Origin: Conus ventricosus
Taxonomy: Eukaryota; Mollusca; Gastropoda; Neogastropoda; Conidae
Length of the DNA stretch: 64,000 bases
Reading direction: 5' to 3'
Assembly (NCBI GenBank): GCA_018398815.1
Contig: CM031596.1
Span: 59,504,466-59,568,465 of the forward strand
This document shows positions 1 through 50,089 of this stretch, one piece after another. The translations under genes and the position numbers were made by a program. How positions within the stretch are numbered: position 1 is the stretch's first letter; each line of letters opens with the position of its first letter. A model generated the notes under the pieces. It did not search any database, had not been told where the DNA came from, and saw only the letters and a list, made by a program, of their open reading frames with translations.

Positions 1-98
1 TAAAGGAAAATATGAAAAATTAAAAAGTATATCGCAATCGTTTTATTGGCATCCACTGACAATGATGTTAATCGATCTGGTTACATTCAGGCACCTAC

Positions 99-263
99 CT
101 TTACTTTTGGCAGCTTCTCCTTGAGTTTAGGATTGGGGGTACAACAGGTATAGCAGAAAAATTTGCGTGATTTTGTGCATCGCTCACATTTGTATCTGGA
201 ATCTGTGGAATTCAGGAATGAAGAATCTGCTATCTGCAGATCAGGAAAAGGGTCTTCCAACAT
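99..263 (-). CDS. DTWD1: DTWD1 homologue, one 5'-proximal coding exon (gene continues off left edge)
   Basis: On the minus strand an open exon of 55 codons begins directly after a good acceptor (ttgtttgtgcag) with ATG and ends at a GTAGGT donor (phase 0). It encodes an LEDPFPDL stretch, a Cys-x-x-Cys pair (CERC) and a CYTCC segment, followed by LPKVK. This order matches the N-terminal zinc-binding part of DTWD1, which ends in a P-x-VKLPLKI segment in vertebrates. DTWD1 proteins are DTW-domain enzymes that add the 3-amino-3-carboxypropyl group to a uridine of tRNA (established for the family). The catalytic DxTW region is not in the window. The ATG may be the start, or an upstream exon may add residues. 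The gene points away from the FAM227B-like gene to its right. Recognition rests on the Cys pattern and spacing, helped by the neighbour. Confidence 0.75.
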
Positions 264-1769
264 CTGCACAAACAACAGATTGTATAAGCGCTAGCTTCAG
301 AAAACAACTACCAATTGCAAGTGCGAGCATACAAAAACACTGCTGACAAAGATTATAAATACCTGTGCACACACTTTTCAAGAAATGAGGATTTTATCAA
401 GTCCGTTCTCAAGCCTACCCAGGGTTGTTGTCCACAGCACATATAAAATTTCCAATGTCAAGCATAACTCCTAGTGCACAATGAAGCATAAGTTTAGTTC
501 ATGATTGTAAACTATAACACATCTCTCTCACCCTCTGTTCCCCAGCTAGAACTTCAAGGATTACCAAAGGTGATATTTCTGTGTATGCGACCATTTCTAA
601 TCCAACCATTAAGGTTGCCATATTGTCTTCCAAGATGATGTCTAAACACACTACCAGTCTGCCCATGTTTTATTTTCAAGTTAGTCAATGATCCATCCCA
701 GCAGAATACATAACACTCTCCTCCAACAGATGGTGGAGGATGTAACTCTTTCTGCCTAGCTCCTGACTGGAAACTATTTCCTTTGTGTGTCATCTGCCAC
801 TTCAGAAAACAAATTTTGAATCATTTGGCAAGCTTTTTCCAGGTTATTTGTTTATACTATGATCAAATGAGACAATGTTACAGTGAGCCAAGTTTTAGAT
901 GAAATCGTGGTAGGCTTTCTCAACAAATAAGTCTAAAATATCAATATTAATAAAAACAAGAGGTTCTGGTAGTTTTTAGTTTTTGTCTTGTTTAATTAAA
1001 AAGAGAGATGAACATTTCCATCATGGCAGATTTTTACCCATCACTGGCCTAAACCTTTTGTGTTTACCTTTGTGCAGAAACATTTTGCCAATCTCACCAA
1101 GCAACTAAACTAGATAGAACGAACAGTGGCTACTACTATGATTGGGAAGAAGTTGTAGCACAACAAGTTGCAGCCTGATATTGTAATTGTAAAGGATCAG
1201 GATTTCTTCCTGCTTTCCTTTTACTACACAGTTGCAGACTTGGTCATGACATATCGCAGGAGAACTAATTCAGTGGAATGCAGACTAAGCCTTCTTTAAA
1301 TCAATTACATTTTGTGAGGTCGTTAATCACCATCTGGTGCCCATTTAGATGTAGCTGTACATTACCAGGCCATAAGGGCTGCCAGCTTCAACAGTATGCC
1401 AGCCGAGCCCCACACACATCCAAAACAATGCCGGTCATCAGGATTCAATGACATCAACATACAGAGAATACCAACACCACCCTCTGTTCTCTCCCCCTCA
1501 CCCACCTTCCGTGTCAGTGTCTGCACACATACCGTTACCACAAGCGATATACTGGTAACAACATTTACTCGCATGCACACACACACACACATACAAACAC
1601 ACATACATGTATGCATGCAACACGCAACTCGGAGTCAAGTGTATCTTGTCTCATTTACTGTTTTAGGTGTAAAAAATGATAGTCATAGTTCAGCATTTAT
1701 GTCACATTACCAGTTATGACGACATCGGTCTAGCTGCTATTGCATGTTGGACGCAAGAACCCAAGACAC
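264..1769. other. Intergenic or DTWD1 5' region
   Basis: This lies upstream of the DTWD1 coding exon. A minus-strand open frame at 554-793 (79 codons) has no family I recognise. A short (CA)n run lies at 1576-1606. No further exon could be supported, although a 5' untranslated exon of DTWD1 could lie here. Confidence 0.4.
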
Positions 1770-2590
1770 CAATATAGAATGCTAAACAGTAATACTGGTG
1801 AGCATGCAGATATTTCAACATGTGATTATGAAAAAGATCTTGGTGTCATTTTTTATTCTGACCCGGTATGGCCTGGTATTCGATAAGCATATTCAAAACT
1901 CTATAAATAAAGCTAACAAAATGATTGGTATAATTAAACGTACTTTTATTCACATAGATAAAGATATTTTTACAAAACTATACAAGGCTTTCGTTAGACC
2001 ACACTTGGAATATGGCAACACAATTTGGTATCCTCAATTAAAGAGGCAGTCCGCTGCTTTGGAAAGAGTACAAAGAAGATCAAAAAAGCTTGTAAAGAAT
2101 ATACAAAATCTTCCCTATGAAGGTAGGTTAAAAGCTCTTGGACTGCCTACCGTAAAAACAGAATGAGGGGCGATTTGATCCAAGTATATAAAATATTTGT
2201 GTTGACAATATTCCTATTTCAATTTTTTTTTACAGCATCAAGATTTAATACTACCAGAAACAGTGTGGATAAAATTTATCATAAATATTGTCGCACTAAC
2301 CTAAGGAAATTTTCTTTCAGTAACAAGAGTCACAAATCTTTGGAACAAATTAACTCCCAACATTAAATGCGCACAAAATATTAACCTTTTCAAAAGCTCT
2401 ATCGATGATAGTGTATTATTGAAGACTATTTATTTTGACTATGATAAATAAAGACTTGAGCGAGTTAAAGACCTGACCGTACAAAGATGAGATAACACTT
2501 TGAAGGGACATGTAAAGCCAGTTCTGGCTAAAATTGCAAAAGCAATTGTCACTATGAACCTGAACTTGAACCTGGTAAAAAAAATAATAA
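1770..2590 (+). mobile_element. LINE 3' fragment, reverse transcriptase C-terminus
   Basis: The translation shows YEKDLGVIF, then after a frameshift SINKANKMIGIIKRTF, FVRPHLEYG and LERVQRRSKKLV. This is the usual order in the thumb/connection region of CR1/jockey-type non-LTR reverse transcriptases. The frame breaks again near 2165. The 3' part ends in an AT-rich tail with repeated tgaacctgaactt-like motifs and a (taa)n stretch. It is 5'-truncated and dead. It sits in the DTWD1-FAM227B intergenic region. Confidence 0.8.
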
Positions 2591-2787
2591 ATAATGATAA
2601 TAATAACAATATGCATAAAAGCTGCAAAATGACTGTCAAACTATAATAAAGGCTGCACGAACCCTGCTTTTTGTATCTAAATAATGACCCCAACCAATAA
2701 TGAACTCTGATCTGTAGTACCCTACGCGCAACGTGCGCTGTATCTTTTGAACTCTTTTGCCTTTCAACGGATAAGAAGACGAAAAAG

Positions 2788-2795
2788 TATATAAG
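2788..2795 (+). promoter_or_regulatory. Candidate TATA box of the FAM227B-like gene
   Basis: TATATAAG lies about 220 bp upstream of the predicted start codon at 3011, at the edge of a short CpG-containing stretch (cctacgcgcaacgtgcgc, 2719-2737). Initiation about 30 bp downstream would give a 5' UTR of about 190 nt. The call rests on the motif and position only. A single TATA-like octamer in AT-rich DNA is weak evidence. Confidence 0.3.
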
Positions 2796-3010
2796 CAGAG
2801 CAGACACATTTTGTTGCTCGTATTCTTAAGTTATATTTTTTTGTTATTGATGACAGTCACTTTCAGTAGGTTGTTTGCAATTAACCTGTATTATGCCAGG
2901 TCATACTGTAATCAACTTTGTTGTTGTTGTTGTTTTTTGGATCGCCAAAATCTAACAGCTCTACATCTTCTACATCTTCTTCTACATAAGTGTTGCTTAG
3001 GTAAACCATC

Positions 3011-41770
<38,760 letters not shown>

Positions 41771-42662
41771 AAGATGCAGTGGATCCTTCACCCTCCATGG
41801 TTGCATGGTTAAGCATTCACTTCTTCTTACTGAGAAAAACATCAACCAAACATTGTTACTGGAGAAAAACATCAACGAAACATGGGAAAGACAACCATTA
41901 TACACATACTTTACTAAATCTTTGGCTATTCATGTTTATTTACTATCAACATTTATCTAACAGGCATCTTTTGTCTTTCCATCGAACCTGTTTTATTTGT
42001 TTGTTTTTAAATGGCAAATACAAGAAACAATTGCTTTTCATAGCCAGTAAAACAGTTTCTTTCCCAGCTTGCACTGAAAGTGGTTGAATTTGTGACCTGT
42101 GGCTTTCTCACCTCCCACTCAGCCATTGAAGCATTCCTCATTACTCCATTTCTTTAACAAAACTTTGGATTGTTTTCATTTTGCTGTCATTTCCTGTCTA
42201 CAAACTTGACTCTTGAGAAAAGTGTACGATACTTTAATACATCTGAATCTACAACAGTAGATGATGATTTAATTATTGTGTAAATATACTTGACTCCCCA
42301 GGTTCAACCCACATAGAGCACTACTGAATATGTGTCAGCAATGCTGAAAATATATTTCATGCTCACTGATTAAGCACTGGTAGCGTTCTTTGTATCCCCA
42401 GCTGAGACTGACATTGCCAGATAGCTGACATTTTGATGTTGTGAAGCATTTCTGTGATATCAAGGATGGCAGGCTGGTGTGTCCAGCAATTACACTGTGC
42501 TTTTATCTGCACGTCTCATAGAATCATCTGAGGTTGCGTTGTTAGCTATTTGATGGAGACAATTTATGGTGATATATTTTCAGATGTATTTGTTATAGTT
42601 ATTAAAGAAACCATTTTTTCATTATGTTTGATGGTATGTGTGACAGCATTTGTGTGTGTAAT

Positions 42663-42744
<82 letters not shown>

Positions 42745-43207
42745 TGCATGAGTGCGTGTGCATGCGTGCGTGCGTGCGTGCGTGCGTGTGTATGTCTGTG
42801 TAATATATGGTGTTGTAACAACTACACAATAAATACAAAGCGACTAATAATTACAGTCATAAAGTAATAGGTTCTGCTTTTTTTTGAAAAAAGGAAAAAT
42901 GTTCTATGAATATTTATCATGACTTGTTTGCAAAATCCAAATGAAGCTTCTAAACTATGTAAAGAAATGTTAAAAATCAAGGGCACATCTCATCTTCCCC
43001 AGACTACTCCAAATGTTAGCAATAGAACTAACAAACAAAAGGCAGAAACTTTCACTCAGTGAGTCAAACTGAGCATTTGTCTCAAACTGAGTAATGAAAG
43101 CAGTTTGAAGCAAAGTGCCAAAACTTTGAGCAGTGCAGTATAGAAAGCAACACTTCACATATAAACACAAACATACTCCTGTTTTCCACTTAATCATATG
43201 AAGCATG
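41771..43207 (+). other. Sequence 3' of the FAM227B-like gene
   Basis: May include its 3' UTR. A decayed tRNA-like head on the minus strand is possible at 42065-42130. A TG/CG array of about 125 bp lies at 42663-42788. No other gene was found. Confidence 0.4.
42663..42788 (+). repeat. (TG)n followed by (CGTG)n
   Basis: Pure TG to about 42727, then (TGCG)n units. Confidence 0.95.
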
Positions 43208-43615
43208 CGGGGCCGGATAGCCTCAGTTGGTAGAGCGCCGGACTCGTGATCCTGGGGTTACGGGTTCGAATTTCGGTATCGGGGGATTTTTCCCTCGAGT
43301 TAACATTGGTTCTGACTCCATTCCCCATATAGTCCTTCGAATGAGACTATAAACCGAGGTTCCGTGTGTGAACGCACGCATAACATCTTGCACACATGTA
43401 AAATCCCATCACCAACTTTCGGAAGAGAAGGCCAATTTGGCCGTTGGTATGGATGACACGTGACACATAGCATGCACCTTCCCCGAAGATGGAGTATGGC
43501 TGCCTTAATGGCGGGATAAAAAAAGGTCATACACACAAAACTCCACTGCCTGGCTATACAGGGAGTGTCCGCAGGAGTATCAGCCTGCGTACGCAGAAAG
43601 AAAGAAAAGAATATG
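43208..43615 (+). mobile_element. tRNA-derived SINE family S1, copy 2 (best preserved)
   Basis: The head (43211-43285) reads tagcctcagttggtagagcg (A box) and cgggttcgaatttc (B box), with a tRNA-Thr(CGU)-like anticodon loop actcgtga. It continues without a terminator into a body (gttctgactccattccccat, cgaatgagactataaacc, aaatcccatcaccaactttc) and ends with gcaggagtatcagcctgcgt and an A/G-rich tail (gaaagaaagaaaag). Length is about 405 bp. Confidence 0.85.
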
Positions 43616-44194
43616 AAGCATGGTAAGATTGCCACTGATTTCTAACCATATCTCCTCTAACATGATCAAACATTTTCCAGATGTTGTGTTATCAAGATGT
43701 TGGAGTTTTTCAATGTGTTAGGATGCTGGAATGGATTGGAAGAGCCATGTTATCCTAATCCTTACACCAGGAAACTTAAACTATCCATCCAATCCAACCA
43801 TTCTTTAACACTCATCATGGACAATTAGTTTCTAAGAATCTTTTCGAATGAAAGGAACATTTCTTGGAATATTATATGCTTTTTTGTAATCCAATATGTT
43901 TAAAGACAGAGAGAGTTTAAAAATCAACCTGTCCATTTAACCCAGAATACCAAAACTGTATATGGTAAATGTAAGCAAATCAATGGAATGATGTTTCTGT
44001 GCGTCAATGCACGCTATTGTCTGTCTGATATGACAGTGTTATGCAAGTGCAACCGCAGATATTTGTATAGAAGTCATGTGTGGATAGTTGATAATGCACT
44101 CCTGTTACATACAATTGCATGCATGTAGGCCCATAATTCTTTTAATACGTATTTAATGCTTCAACATATAAGTTATCCTTGAAATGGTAGTTAA

Positions 44195-44500
44195 TAGCAG
44201 TAGTTGGTTTTTCAAGGCTGGACTCGTAATTGGTGATCCTGGGTTGCGTTATCCAACCTTACCCGGAGCTTTAAATCGGTACAGGATTTTTTCCCCTCCA
44301 TTTAACACGTTCTGACCATTTCCCATTACAGAATTTCGAATAGGAATGAAACTGTTCCATTGTGAACGCAACAGCATTATATCTTTTACTTCACACTGTT
44401 AAAATCCCATCACCAACTTCGAAGAGTAGCACCAGTTTGGCCTTGGTAGGAAAAACTTATATATCATGCAGCCTGCTAGGAAATGAAGATATTGAGGATA
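44195..44500 (+). mobile_element. SINE family S1, copy 3 (decayed)
   Basis: Head remnant gactcgtaattggtgatcct, then the family body (ccatttcccattacagaatt, aaaatcccatcaccaacttc) with many substitutions and small deletions. It lies 0.6 kb after copy 2 in the same orientation. Confidence 0.7.
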
Positions 44501-45015
44501 AGGAAACATGATAAACGATACTGCTGGATGACAGGAACTCTGAATGAAGCGTGATGCAGGCTCGCATCAGTTGTATTGCCAAGTAGCATGTGCGTTGTTG
44601 GTAAGTGTTGATGTATAGCGATTAGAGCTTGGCTCTAGCCGAAATGGCTTTTATATAGTATTCATAATTTTAATATTAATGGTTTATGAAAGGCAGAAGG
44701 GGCAGCACTGGGGGGAGGGGAAAAATGAGAAAAAGATTGAGGTGGGAGGGAGAAGAGCAGGTACTAGAGTGTGATAAAGACAGGAAAGAAGTGACTTGAG
44801 TGGCTTCTAATTTACTGTTGCATGTTGTTCCAATTTATGCGTTTCCCACTTCTGCACATGTTTGTGTGTACATGTGTTTGTGTGTGTGTTTGTGTTTTCA
44901 CTGTTTTTTTTTCCTTTTTTTGTTTTTGTTTTTGATTTAATAACCTTTTCTTAAGTCAGCACAACGAAAGGTTAATCTGACAATAAACTGGTTTCAGCCA
45001 TGTGTGTGTGTGTGT

Positions 45016-45067
<52 letters not shown>

Positions 45068-45839
45068 GTAAAGTGTGGGAGTGTGTATGTATGTTATGTG
45101 TGGGTGATTGCGTGTGTGTAATGGTGTATGTGTATGGTTGTGTGTGTTTGTGGGCAATGGTAGGTGTGGTGTGTGTGTGCGAGCACGCATGTGAGTGTAG
45201 GTATATGCATGCATGTGTGTGTGTGCTCATGGATCTGTGTGTGTGCGAGTGAATGTATGTATCTGTGTGTGTATGTGTACATGCACACATGTAATGCATG
45301 TAGAGAGAAAATACTCTTATCGATGTCCTTGTGGGAATGTGTAAAACACAGATGCATTCCCAAAGAAAATTTACACTGAACATAAATTGTCAGTAGCTGG
45401 CGACTAGTAAGTGTGTAAATCAACATAAGATCAAAGGAAACAAGCAATGGAAGCCAGTCCAGTAAGACATGTCATTTTGAGCTGCAATCTTGGTGCTTAT
45501 AAACAAGACAACATAGCTAGGAAAGTTTAAGTGTGTCTAATCTGAAGCAGTCAATACATATGGCATGACTAACTTTTAAAAAAAGTAGTTATTGGAGCTA
45601 TATTTGTTATTGCATGGTAAGTAATTCACCCAAGCAATTCTCTTTCCTCAGATTCTGCCCCCAATATCGTTCCTCATTCCCCATCCCCACCCCAACCCAC
45701 CCACTCATTCATTTTAAGAAGGGTATAATTGCTATTACAAACTAAGTCTCTGGTGGGGACAGCAGTGCCAGATCTGTACAAAGATGATAGAACAGGAATG
45801 CCTTGTAATCCAGTGCAATATAGTGCAGTCCAGAGTGGT
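44501..45839 (+). other. Intergenic sequence
   Basis: G-rich tract at 44700-44760 and TG/CA-type array at 45001-45064 followed by TG-rich sequence to 45280. No gene or element was recognised. Confidence 0.5.
45001..45064 (+). repeat. (TG)n microsatellite
   Basis: About 64 bp TG with one interruption. Confidence 0.95.
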
Positions 45840-46861
45840 ATATCCCCTGGGCCTGCGACTGCGCACATCGAAAGATGGTGTCTCTGTCTCATGTCGTATG
45901 AACTCACACTGAAATACTATCCTGGACATGACAATTTGAACCCAGCTGACTACATCAGCTGTCATCCGACAACCAGACCCCTACATGAGCATGCGAGAGA
46001 AGTATACATAAATTATGTTGCACATAACTATTTCCAAAGCTTTGACACTCAAAGAAGTGAAGACAGCTGCGCAGAAAGATACCAAGCTGCAGAAAGAGAT
46101 GTGTGTCGTACAGAGGGACGCTGGTCAGGTGAAGATCCGTTAGCTCGTTTAAGAAAGCTGTGTGCATGATTGTGTGATCTTGAAAGATCATCGTCTTATT
46201 GTTCCTGAAAGTCTCCAACAAAACGTCGTTGACAGAGCACATCGGGCTCACCAAGAGATCGTGATACTAAACAATGTATTAATCAGAATGTGTGTTCCTT
46301 CGGGATGACAAACTTGTGGAAAAGACAGTCAAGAGTTGTATTTCATGTCAGGCATCCTTTCCAAGTCCTGCTCAACGCAAACCCATTATTCTTACTCCAC
46401 TTCTCCCTGAACCTTGGTACCAGTGTCGCAGTAGACGTTGCAAGCCCTTTCCCAACATGTGATTATGCGATAGGAGTCATTGATGAATACAGCCAATACC
46501 AAGAGGTTGAAACCATTCCCCCAACATCTTCCAGCTGTGTGCTTTGCAGACTGGATACAAGTTTTTTAGGACCAAGGCATTCCCAAACTTGCGAAAACTG
46601 ACAATTGACATCCATTCAATAGTGATGGTTTAGTGATTTCGCCATATCTTTTGGTTTTCACCATGGCAAAATCACACCTTTATGATCAGAAGCCCACAGA
46701 GAAGTAGAACACTTTGGGGCAACATTTAAAACAGCATATTTGTTCATCAGCAGCAGCCAGTGTCAACTGGAAGTCGGAGCTTCCAACATTTCTTTGCCAG
46801 TACAGAGGCACACCACACTCATCCACCAGCATATCCCTTTTTGAAGCCCTTCATGGGCAAA

Positions 46862-46931
<70 letters not shown>

Positions 46932-47285
46932 GCAGAACTTCCAAGACTGCCTTTCGCGCAAAAACTCTTCTCTGTGCAAACACAAATGAGTGACAATGAT
47001 TTTGTCAGTAAACAGAAAATGACTGTACAGTGATGCAAAACGCAGTCAAAACAATGCTATATTCAGCCAGATGACCATGTTTTAATCAAATATAAAAACG
47101 CATCAAACTCTCAAACCATTTCTCCCCTTACCTCTATAATTATGTCCAGGAAGAAAGGCAGTATGGTGATTGCTCAACACGGCAATGGCTCGATCATTGT
47201 GCGGAACTCTTTCCATTTTAAGCCAGTCTGAGGTACTAGGTGTTCTTCCAGAAGTCATGGACGGCAGTGCAGAAGAGGATCGATG
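45840..47285 (+). mobile_element. Ty3/gypsy-type retrotransposon pol remnant, multiply broken
   Basis: In order: the end of an RNase H domain (IERWCLCLMSYEL, PGHDNLNPADYI), an integrase zinc-binding part (DHRLIVPESLQ, VVDRAHRGHQEI) and scattered integrase core strings (a KTDN near 46600 and YRGTPHSSTS near 46810). A chromodomain-proximal tail (QPDDHVLIKYKN, SMVIAQHGNGSIIV) follows at 47060-47220. There are at least five frame breaks and stops, and a CA microsatellite (46869-46929) has expanded inside it. No protease, no RT palm and no LTR could be found, so it is a 5'-truncated relic. Confidence 0.8.
46869..46929 (+). repeat. (CA)n microsatellite inside the gypsy relic
   Basis: About 60 bp CA interrupting the end of the integrase region. 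Confidence 0.95.
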
Positions 47286-48499
47286 AGGACAACGGTTTCA
47301 ACCAAAATGCTGTCATTTCCACTATATACACTCAGCCAACAGTGTCAGCGGTGCCTTTCAAACTCCTTCCACACAAGCATTTCAGTAATCAACATTGCCT
47401 CCATCTGTGACGCAAGGGTTAGAAACTCTAATCTGTCAACTCCATGGACAATTTCTTATCACCAGTCACAACGCAAAAGCTTGCTGCTCCTCCAGTTGCT
47501 GACTCCAGTGCTTACAAGTGATCAGTTTCACAGCAATGTATTCTGGTGTACTTCGGTGACCATGTCCTGACATGGTTTGACCTGCTACATTAACGCTGTG
47601 GTTCACATAGGCTACAACTTTTGTCTCACAACAGTAGACTTTTTAGATTTGTGAACTGTGCTTTATGTGTTTTTCTTTTCTGAAAGAAAGAAGGAGAGCA
47701 GAACTGATGTTTATTCAAGCTTATTCAATTATATTTACACAAAACACACAGCATATGCACACGAATAGTTGAGCCAGGATAAGTTAATTGAAAGTTCATT
47801 TGTATTCTGAACGCTAGCTGTTTGTTGTTGGTTTTATTTACACACTGTGTTTTTAACGGCAACAAGTTCCAAGTGATTGAGAAATTTTGATGATTGAACT
47901 GTTGAGTTTCACAAGATTTCCGTCTGAAGATTTATATTTGTGGGTACATATTGGGTATATACAATTAGGGAAACGAGCATGCGCTTTGGGATATACCATT
48001 AGTCATCCAAAACGTTATTGTTGGCTGCCATTTAGCCAGTGTAGTTTTTGTTTTTATTATACTTGAAAACATAACTGCTGTCTTCGGGTACTTTCCAGAA
48101 AGAAGGAAAGTGTTCATTACATGTGAACATAACACCACTCACCAACATTTACCTTCCCACTCACCCGCATTCACCTCTGATCTTCGCCTCGCCGGTTAAA
48201 AACAAACAAACAAACATGAAAAACAGTAAGAAACAAGTTCCAGTTTGAAGCGCAAAGATTGATTGATAATCTTATTCCTAAGGGTAACCGTAAGCAAGAT
48301 GCTTTTTCTAATCTGGCCCTTTTCCCTTCTGGGTCAAGGATTCTTATACATTAACACTGTAACACAATTATAAAACTGATTGTAACACCACACACACACA
48401 CGCACGCACGCACGCACACACACACCACACACACGCACGCACGCACGCACACCACACACACACACACACACACACAAGAGAGAAGAGAGAGAGGGAGAG
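47286..48499 (+). other. Intergenic sequence after the gypsy relic
   Basis: Could contain the 3' LTR: a purine-rich tract gaaagaaagaaggagag at 47682-47699 is polypurine-tract-like. No matching 5' LTR is in the window, so this is not testable here. A CA/CG array lies at 48389-48476. Confidence 0.3.
48389..48476 (+). repeat. (CA)n/(CGCA)n microsatellite
   Basis: Mixed CA and CGCA units, then (GA)n up to 48502. Confidence 0.9.
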
Positions 48500-48502
48500 A
48501 GA

Positions 48503-49030
48503 TTGTTTGATTGATTGATCTTTGATATGCAAACAATGAAGATTCTAGGCCAAGGCCTAGTCTAACAATCTGCCCTTACGTTGTTTCAACACATATAATT
48601 CATACCAACAATTCAACACTGTAACTGAAATCATACAATGACAAGTAGACTTCACAAACGTAATAATGACATGATGGGCAGTCAAACAGAGCGAACAACA
48701 ACATCAACAAAACAACAACAACAACAACACAGAGAGGGAGGCAGGGAGAGAGGATGGCAGGTAGGGGGAGGGAAAGAGGGGTGCGAGACAGAATGGGAGT
48801 GTGAATAAGCGATTTAATGGAGTTCAGACGGTATGTTCAATGTGTGGTTTATAATAATTTTGCAAATGGACATCAATGGTTTTAACTGAATAATGAAATT
48901 GAGACATAAATTCTCTACGTAAAATTTTGTTGAAAGGTTTGAACGTATTTGTATTTTGTAGACTCGGTGGAAGTGTGTTCCAGACATATGGTCCAGAGTA
49001 AGCTAGCTCGTTTTGTATTGCTCAGTGCAT
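48503..49030 (-). mobile_element. LINE 3' end (RT C-terminal tail and 3' UTR)
   Basis: On the minus strand from 49015: ELAYSGPYVWNTLPPSL, TFKPFNKILRREFMSQFH, then stop and a 3' UTR to a (tcaa)n-type tail at about 48505-48525. The GPxxWNxLP string is the usual C-terminal signature of CR1/jockey-type LINE polyproteins. 5'-truncated. Confidence 0.6.
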
Positions 49031-49458
49031 GGGTAGCGGAGAAGAAATTTCTTCGAGCCAGAAGAGCTGTTCAATCTTGTAAAAAGGAACATTGATATAA
49101 TGTGGCATAGTAATTGTCGAAATTGAAAAATAAATTATGCCTCTTTGAATTAGAATTGTTTACTCAGAGGAAATATGTTACATGCTTACATGCTTTTAGT
49201 TTTTCACCTGTAATTAGAGGTACAGCTGGAAGAGTAGCTTTGCTGCATGTCTGTGGAGAGAACGCACTGCTTTTTTTTTTCGTGGACATTACTCCCATCT
49301 CATACTGTTGAAGCGCAATTATGACATTGTCACAGGCGGCGGAAGCGGGGGGGGGGGGGGCTTGGGGGCCATGCCCCCCAAGAAAAAATATTGGGGGGGG
49401 GGGCAGCCTTATATACTGCCCCCCCCCCCCCTCCCCCAATATTGAGCACCTCCAAAAA

Positions 49459-49503
<45 letters not shown>

Positions 49504-49559
49504 TTGATGGTGCATCACCTAGTCGTTACTTGTCATACTTCCTGTAAAACTCGCTCAGG

Positions 49560-49860
49560 AAAGATGTCAACACTTTTCTCAGGAACCTCTCTGCAGCTGA
49601 CCCACTTTGGCCACACATTACTGACCAGTACCTGACCAACATTGCCAAAAATGCATGTATGCTGATGCTATTGTAGTACAAGCTATGGCGAGAATGATTG
49701 GTAGGGACATACATATCGTAACAAGTCAGCAAGAGAGCTCAAGAATAGGCTACCTGATGAATAAGATCTTGGCGGGAGACATTGAATCATCCCTTCCACC
49801 TGTCCTTATAGGGCAAATAGGCGAGGAACATTTGTGAGCCTAACACTTCATCAAACCAGG
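49560..49860 (+). pseudogene. OTU-like protease segment inside the hAT element
   Basis: Frame 1 gives KDVNTFLRNLSAADPLWPHI and TDQYLTNIAKN. After one frame step near 49655, YADAIVVQAMARMIGRDIHI then PPVLIGQIGEEH. This is the C-terminal half of an OTU fold: the YAD...QA.A helix, the IHI strand and the G-x-I-G/A-E-E-H segment carrying the catalytic His. The N-terminal DGNC box with the catalytic Cys is not seen upstream, where a GA microsatellite sits. It precedes the TTF zinc finger of the same element. It could be a captured domain or the remains of another element nested inside. Confidence 0.6.
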
Positions 49861-50089
49861 GACAGTGAAAATGATGAAGAAAAGGAGGAAGAAAGTGTTT
49901 CCTCATCTCCTACAGAAGGTGCATCAATCATGCAGTCTCCTCGTGACGACGCCAACCGACCTGCGTAGTCTCCTCGTGATGACATTGACTGACCTGCTAC
50001 TGTAAGAAAACCAAAATGTCAGTCTACTGTGTGCCGCAAGGACGCAGTCAACCCCTTTCAGCCACAGAGCGACACAGTCCTCTCCAAGC

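Noticed and set aside
43211..43285. Functional tRNA-Thr(CGU) gene
   Set aside because: The sequence continues into a shared SINE body with no T-run terminator, and the ends do not form a clean acceptor stem.
47286..48200. 3' LTR of the gypsy relic
   Set aside because: Only a purine-rich tract is suggestive. No second LTR is in the window for comparison, so ends cannot be defined.
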